From Isotricha intestinalis (taxonomy: Eukaryota > Ciliophora > Litostomatea > Vestibuliferida > Isotrichidae): a DNA stretch of 51,069 nt. Under the pieces are notes generated by a model. The model was not told the DNA's origin, ran no database searches, and saw nothing but the letters and a program-made list of their open reading frames with translations. Shown here in pieces: positions 46,946 to 51,069 of the stretch; position 1 is the first letter of the stretch; each line of letters starts with the position of its first letter. A program made the position numbers and the translations under genes. The stretch spans positions 1 to 51,069 of the forward strand of contig JAJJLU010000410.1 of assembly GCA_023807065.1 (NCBI GenBank), given 5' to 3'.

Positions 46946-48160
46946 TTATTTTTTCTTTTTGATTTTAGGTAATTTCTCTTTTTTATCATTTCCTTTCACT
47001 TTATTACCTTTTCCCTTTACTTTTCCTTTCTTTTTTCCAAGTTCTTCAAGCATTGCTGCGCTGAAAGCATCTTCTTCATTCATTTTATTTCTTTCCCATT
47101 CTATATCTTTTAATTTTTCTATATTAATAAAATAAATATTATTATCTTGACAAGCTGAAAATAAGAATTTATCCATATAATTATAACAATAATTTATATT
47201 ATCTTTACCACATTTTATTCTAAAAAGCATATTTATTCTATTTTCATTTTTTATTTCTTTTAATTCACATAATCTCATAAAATTATCATTATCAAAAATA
47301 ATAAATTGATTATTAAAAGGAATCATATAATCAAAATCAATTTTTTCAATTGTACTATAAGTATTAATATAATCAAATTCCTTATTAAATTTATATATAT
47401 AAGTAGAATTACCAAGAAGATAAAATTCTTTATTTACTTTTATTATTTGTTTATTATCATTATATTTAAAAGTATAATGATTAAATGATATTGGTTCTTT
47501 AGATATATCAATAACTAATTTATAAGGTTCATCACATAAAAAAATTAAATTTTTTCCTGTTTTCTTTTCAACTGATTCTATTTTTGTTATTATACAATCT
47601 AAATTAAAATGATATATAGAATAACCATTTTCAATATTATATACTTTTACTATTGAAGTATCACTTGCAGAAACTAAAAATTTTAATTCTTCTATATAAT
47701 ATAAAGCTGTTATTTTTTGAATATGACCTAATAAAATAAAATGAAGAGAATAACTATTATAATAATTTTTATCATTTATTTGATTTTGTTGTTGTTCTTC
47801 TTCTTTTTTTTGCTTTTCTTGTTTTTCTACTAAATAAACAATTATTAATCCATCTTCATATCCTAAAAAAATAAAATTATTTGATATTAAACTCCTTGTT
47901 ATTCTTATATAATCTCCTTTTGGAATTTTTGGAATTTGATGTCTATTACTTATTAAAAGGTCATCATTTGGTCTTACTAAATTACATTTTTCTATTACTT
48001 TTATTTCTTCTGTTTCTTTGTTAAATAACCATTCTATTATTTGACCATCATCTGATAATGATATAAAATGGTCTTCATCATTAAAATCAAAATGATATAT
48101 ATTTAATACATTGTTTGAGTGAGTAGTTACTATTTTTACATTATCAGAAGGGAATAACAT
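46946..48160 (-). CDS. WD40-like beta-propeller protein, 404 aa
   Basis: The protein contains repeated propeller-type blades: FDFNDEDHFISLSDDGQIIEWLF, NNFIFLGYEDGLIIVYLV, HIQKITALYYIEELKFLVSASDTSIVKVYNI, and later YMDKFLFSACQDNNIYFINI. The S-A-S-D-x-x-x-V-K-V-Y pattern is characteristic of WD40 repeats, although the Trp-Asp pairs are degenerate. An acidic/Gln-rich loop (about residues 113-125) interrupts one blade. The C-terminal 30 residues are a basic Gly/Lys run (KKKGKVKGKGNKVKG). Such proteins act as scaffolds. The particular complex cannot be named. It is only 56 bases from the EF-hand gene's stop (convergent). Confidence 0.82.
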   Translation of the reverse strand: MLFPSDNVKIVTTHSNNVLNIYHFDFNDEDHFISLSDDGQIIEWLFNKETEEIKVIEKCNLVRPNDDLLISNRHQIPKIPKGDYIRITRSLISNNFIFLGYEDGLIIVYLVEKQEKQKKEEEQQQNQINDKNYYNSYSLHFILLGHIQKITALYYIEELKFLVSASDTSIVKVYNIENGYSIYHFNLDCIITKIESVEKKTGKNLIFLCDEPYKLVIDISKEPISFNHYTFKYNDNKQIIKVNKEFYLLGNSTYIYKFNKEFDYINTYSTIEKIDFDYMIPFNNQFIIFDNDNFMRLCELKEIKNENRINMLFRIKCGKDNINYCYNYMDKFLFSACQDNNIYFINIEKLKDIEWERNKMNEEDAFSAAMLEELGKKKGKVKGKGNKVKGNDKKEKLPKIKKKK

Positions 48161-48300
48161 TTTTTTTAAATTATGAAATATATTTTATTTAATTAAATAA
48201 TTATTTTTCTTTCTCTTTAATAAAAAGTATTAATGATATAAAACCCAAAAAAAACATTAGTATTAAAATCAACAAACAATTATTTTTATAAAAATAAAAT
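48161..48300. promoter_or_regulatory. Divergent spacer before the secreted-protein relic
   Basis: These 140 bases separate the WD40-like gene's start from the relic's ATG at 48301. Both transcripts would start here. No motif is recognisable. Confidence 0.3.
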
Positions 48301-48834
48301 ATGAATATTCCTATATTCCACATTTTTACATTTTTCCTTATTTTCCTTCCCTTAATCAAAACTCAACAAGAACCAAAATTAAACTAATGTACCTAAATAA
48401 GAATTAGACAAAAATGAAAGTCACGAATATTATATATTAACTATAGATAATTTTATTTTAAATGTTGATGATAAAATGCCAAAGATGTTAACCTTTTATA
48501 TAAAAGAAAATAAGTCAAATATAGAAGATGGAGAAGATATTTTTTCAGTTCCAGATGTTTATGTTTCTAAAATAAATAAATATCCATCAAATCCAGCAAC
48601 TTCAGAATGGAATAGTGAAAGATATGGAAATGATATTTTAACAATTTCAGATATAAAAGCTAATGATACTTTTTATGTTGGAATATATTGTGAATTTAAA
48701 TGTAGATATACTATTTGGGATTTTTTTTAATTTTTTTTGTCGAATTTTTTGAATGTTTTTTTCTATTAGAAATTAGTGAAGGATTTAACTCAAAAGTAGT
48801 TTTCAAAGAGTTTAATAAGATAAAAAATAAGTAA
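48301..48834 (+). pseudogene. Broken secreted/surface-protein gene
   Basis: An ATG at 48301 begins a convincing signal peptide (MNIPIFHIFTFFLIFLPLIKTQ), but this frame stops at 48385. One base over, after a TAA at 48398, the frame continues as ELDKNESHEYYILTIDNF and then a beta-sandwich-like domain with DVYVSKINKYPSNP, NDILTISDIKANDTFYVGIYC and a Cys pair, to a TAA at 48728. A T-run slip leads to a further open stretch with EISEGFNSKVVFKEF up to 48834. So the gene carries two nonsense or frame breaks. No GT-AG intron repairs the first break. The last T-run shift could be a sequencing error, but the upstream stops favour a pseudogene. Its NDTFYV motif recurs as NTFYVA in the surface protein opposite, so they may be related. 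Confidence 0.65.
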
Positions 48835-49070
48835 ATGACTGATATATAGAATATTTATGTTTTAATTTTAATTTTAAATGTTCATCCAATGAAAAGGAAA
48901 TCATTAAATTCATTATCAAAATTAAAAAAACTAATTTTTTTTTTTATATTTTTTATTTATGTATTATTTAAAAAAAATTTAAAATTTATTGTTTTTTAAA
49001 GTCTAAATATATTTTAAAATTAATTTTAAATTGAATTCTAATTTAGAACTACCATTCACCTTAAACTTCA
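48835..49070. other. Convergent spacer, nothing recognised
   Basis: This AT-rich spacer lies between the broken secreted-protein gene and the surface-protein stop. No feature is seen. Confidence 0.35.
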
Positions 49071-51069
49071 TTATGCATCAGGATCATCTACTTGGAGTAA
49101 CTGACCATCAGATTTTAGGATTTCATTTTTTTGAGGTTCAGGTTCTATTTTTTTCTCTTCTTTTTTCTTAGGTTTTTCTTTTTTCTTTTTGTCATCTTCT
49201 TTATTTAAATTTTTACAAACAAAGAAAACAATTGCACCTAAAACAGCCAAAATTCCAATAATAACAATTGCAATCCACCATTTAGATTTCTTCTTAGGAG
49301 TTGGTTTTCTAAATACATTGGTTGGAGTATAATTTTCAGTATATGTTTCTCCATAATATTTTCCTACTTTTAATGTAATTATATCATAATCTAATATTTG
49401 TGGACTCTCTTCATTTGACATTGCTGACAATGCTACATAAAATGTGTTGTCTTCATTTATACCATTAATAGGAATAATATCATATATTGAATCAGATTCA
49501 TTTCTTTCAATTATAATGTCTACAATAGGTAATGCTGGGTTTGTAAGAGAATCAATATCTTTTATATCTTCAATTTCACTTAAATTATAAAGTCTTAATC
49601 TATATTGGTAATCTACATTAGTTGGACCTCTAATAATTTCTGGTTTTCTTACTTTTAATTTATATGTCATATTATAATCAACTACCTCAGATTCTATAGT
49701 TGGGATACTTTCTGGTAAATTAAATATTGTAAAATCATCTAAACTATCTGCAGTTTCATATTGAACAATTGTTTCTAATTCTGTTTCATCTAATTTTCTT
49801 TCTGACAGAAGTCTATTTATAGATTCTTGTAAATGTATCAAAAGAAGTCTTAAACCAATTTCGGCATCATTTTTTAGTAAGTAAGTTCTTCTTCTTCTAT
49901 AAGTTTTTGTTATAAATTCTGTGAATGTTTCATTTTTTATATCATTTGGTTTTTGTGTCTCAAGTTCAGTTTCACTAAAATATTGCTTTATTACTGGAAT
50001 ATAGGAGTCTACATAGAAGAATCTTATTCTCATTGCATGCTTTTCGTTTGAATTTAAGTTAAATATTGTTATTGTTTTATTCACTTGATATATCTTAGAA
50101 TCATCATCTTCACTCTCTACATTATAGATGATTTGATCAGTTTCATTTCTTATAGCTGTTGGCTCGTTTGAGGTAAAATTATTTTTGAAGAATATCTCTA
50201 CTTTACATAACTCAGAATTAGTAGAATATATTTCAAAGAAAATATAATAATTTTCACTACTATACATTAAAGATAAATTTGCATTTAAAATAAAAGCATA
50301 TTGAGAGTGGTCAAACTCATATTCCGATAAATTAAATTCTAGGTTAGTTTGTTTATTATCAATTATTTTATTATAAAGATAATCTTTAGAAGCGATTCCT
50401 GCATTAATATTTATATTTAATTCATCATTTTCATTGCCTGTAATATTAATTCTAAATAGTATATTTTTATCATAATTTTTAGGGATTTTTAAATATGCTA
50501 AAATTGGGAATAATTCACCTTTATAGTCTAAATCATATTTTAATGTGGTGGTGTTTCTTGTGATATCTAGATAATGAAGATTTAATTTTGGATTTGGAGA
50601 TGTTCTATATCTTATTAAAGTAGTAGCATCATTATTACCATTAAAAGTAAATAAAACATTATTATCATACCATTTATGAGCAATATTTGTATCATCAATA
50701 GAACTTTCATCATAATCAAACTTTAAATTACCTCCTTTTGTAATATTTATAAATTCAGCATATTGTGAATAAATTCCATCGAAAGTAAATTTAGTAACAT
50801 TTCCTTTTGAATATATTAAAACATCAGAATTAGGAATTGGATATTTATTTCTGGATGATGGATATTTTGTTGTAATAATAACTATATTTCCAACAATATC
50901 ATTAGATTTTAATTTTGTTAATAAATATTGATCTTTCGATTCATTAACTATTATATCTTTAATATGAAGATTATTTTTAGTTGTTCCATTAAAACCTAAA
51001 TTCACATTTCCACTTTGAACTGTGTTATAATCTGTTAAAATTGAAGTCACATTTAAACTTTTTGGATAA
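49071..51069 (-). CDS. Type I membrane surface protein, 5' end beyond window
   Basis: The frame is open to the right edge of the window. The apparent start near 51050 is a GTG inside a longer frame (PKSLN-V-T...), so the N-terminus and any signal peptide lie outside. The visible part has a large Asn/Thr/Ser-rich extracellular region with many Asn-x-Ser/Thr glycosylation sites and alternating strands. One membrane helix lies near residues 586-610 (WWIAIVIIGILAVLGAIVFFV), followed by a basic then acidic cytosolic tail of about 50 residues rich in Lys/Glu and ending DDPDA. No catalytic motif is seen. Function is unknown; receptor, adhesin or surface coat are all possible. The stop is TAA at 49071. 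Confidence 0.85.
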   Translation of the reverse strand, partial: YPKSLNVTSILTDYNTVQSGNVNLGFNGTTKNNLHIKDIIVNESKDQYLLTKLKSNDIVGNIVIITTKYPSSRNKYPIPNSDVLIYSKGNVTKFTFDGIYSQYAEFINITKGGNLKFDYDESSIDDTNIAHKWYDNNVLFTFNGNNDATTLIRYRTSPNPKLNLHYLDITRNTTTLKYDLDYKGELFPILAYLKIPKNYDKNILFRINITGNENDELNININAGIASKDYLYNKIIDNKQTNLEFNLSEYEFDHSQYAFILNANLSLMYSSENYYIFFEIYSTNSELCKVEIFFKNNFTSNEPTAIRNETDQIIYNVESEDDDSKIYQVNKTITIFNLNSNEKHAMRIRFFYVDSYIPVIKQYFSETELETQKPNDIKNETFTEFITKTYRRRRTYLLKNDAEIGLRLLLIHLQESINRLLSERKLDETELETIVQYETADSLDDFTIFNLPESIPTIESEVVDYNMTYKLKVRKPEIIRGPTNVDYQYRLRLYNLSEIEDIKDIDSLTNPALPIVDIIIERNESDSIYDIIPINGINEDNTFYVALSAMSNEESPQILDYDIITLKVGKYYGETYTENYTPTNVFRKPTPKKKSKWWIAIVIIGILAVLGAIVFFVCKNLNKEDDKKKKEKPKKKEEKKIEPEPQKNEILKSDGQLLQVDDPDA

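Noticed and set aside
48301..48476. Splicing that would rescue the secreted-protein gene
   Set aside because: The TAA at 48385 comes before the first GT at 48389, so no GT-AG intron can remove it.
1..51069. CRISPR arrays, bacterial operons, prophage or insertion sequences
   Set aside because: No spaced direct repeats, no transposase and no inverted-repeat pair around a gene; the window is clearly eukaryotic nuclear DNA.

Overview
The window is a chromosome end from a strongly AT-rich protist. It opens with six copies of a 7-base repeat (AATCCCC, G-strand GGGGATT), a heptameric relative of the C4A2 and C4A4 telomeres of ciliates. Gene content also suggests a ciliate: a long calcyphosine-type EF-hand protein, an IP3-receptor-like calcium channel, an EF-hand/PH/kinase protein of the CDPK7 type, Asn/Lys-rich proteins, very small intergenic gaps and at least one tiny (28-nt) intron. 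All intact genes use CAA for Gln and TGG for Trp, and TAA, TAG and TGA each end at least one gene, so the code looks standard. Standard code with extreme AT content would fit litostome (for example rumen) ciliates. That placement is inference and was not tested.

Layout. Bases 1-42 are telomere. Bases 45-2078 are a subtelomeric graveyard holding an FHA-domain relic, a Ser/Thr kinase relic and an isolated GC-rich patch near 1441-1480 that does not match its surroundings. Bases 2079-26648 are moderately gene-dense: a 1604-aa scaffold-like protein, a small NC-motif hydrolase-like protein, a RAD6-type E2, a triple-calcyphosine protein, an Asn-rich protein, a small unknown gene, a 1828-aa MYND-finger protein, V-ATPase subunit F and a small unknown ORF. 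Several decayed coding relics lie in the gaps. Bases 26649-51069 are dense: CNOT11, the calcium channel, a Lys-rich protein, a Rab-like GTPase, the CDPK7-like kinase, several unknown proteins (one with an intron missed by simple ORF calling), a second EF-hand protein, a WD40-like protein, a broken secreted-protein gene and a membrane-anchored surface protein that runs off the right edge.

There are no operons, and neighbours look functionally unrelated. Calcium signalling recurs (channel, CDPK7-like kinase, triple calcyphosine, EF-hand protein), but nothing shows that these genes work together. The points most worth following are the channel's altered selectivity filter and missing ligand-binding region, the Rab-like GTPase with Glu at the catalytic Gln position, the 28-nt intron, the GC-rich patch, and the relic reading frames broken mainly at likely Gln or Trp positions.
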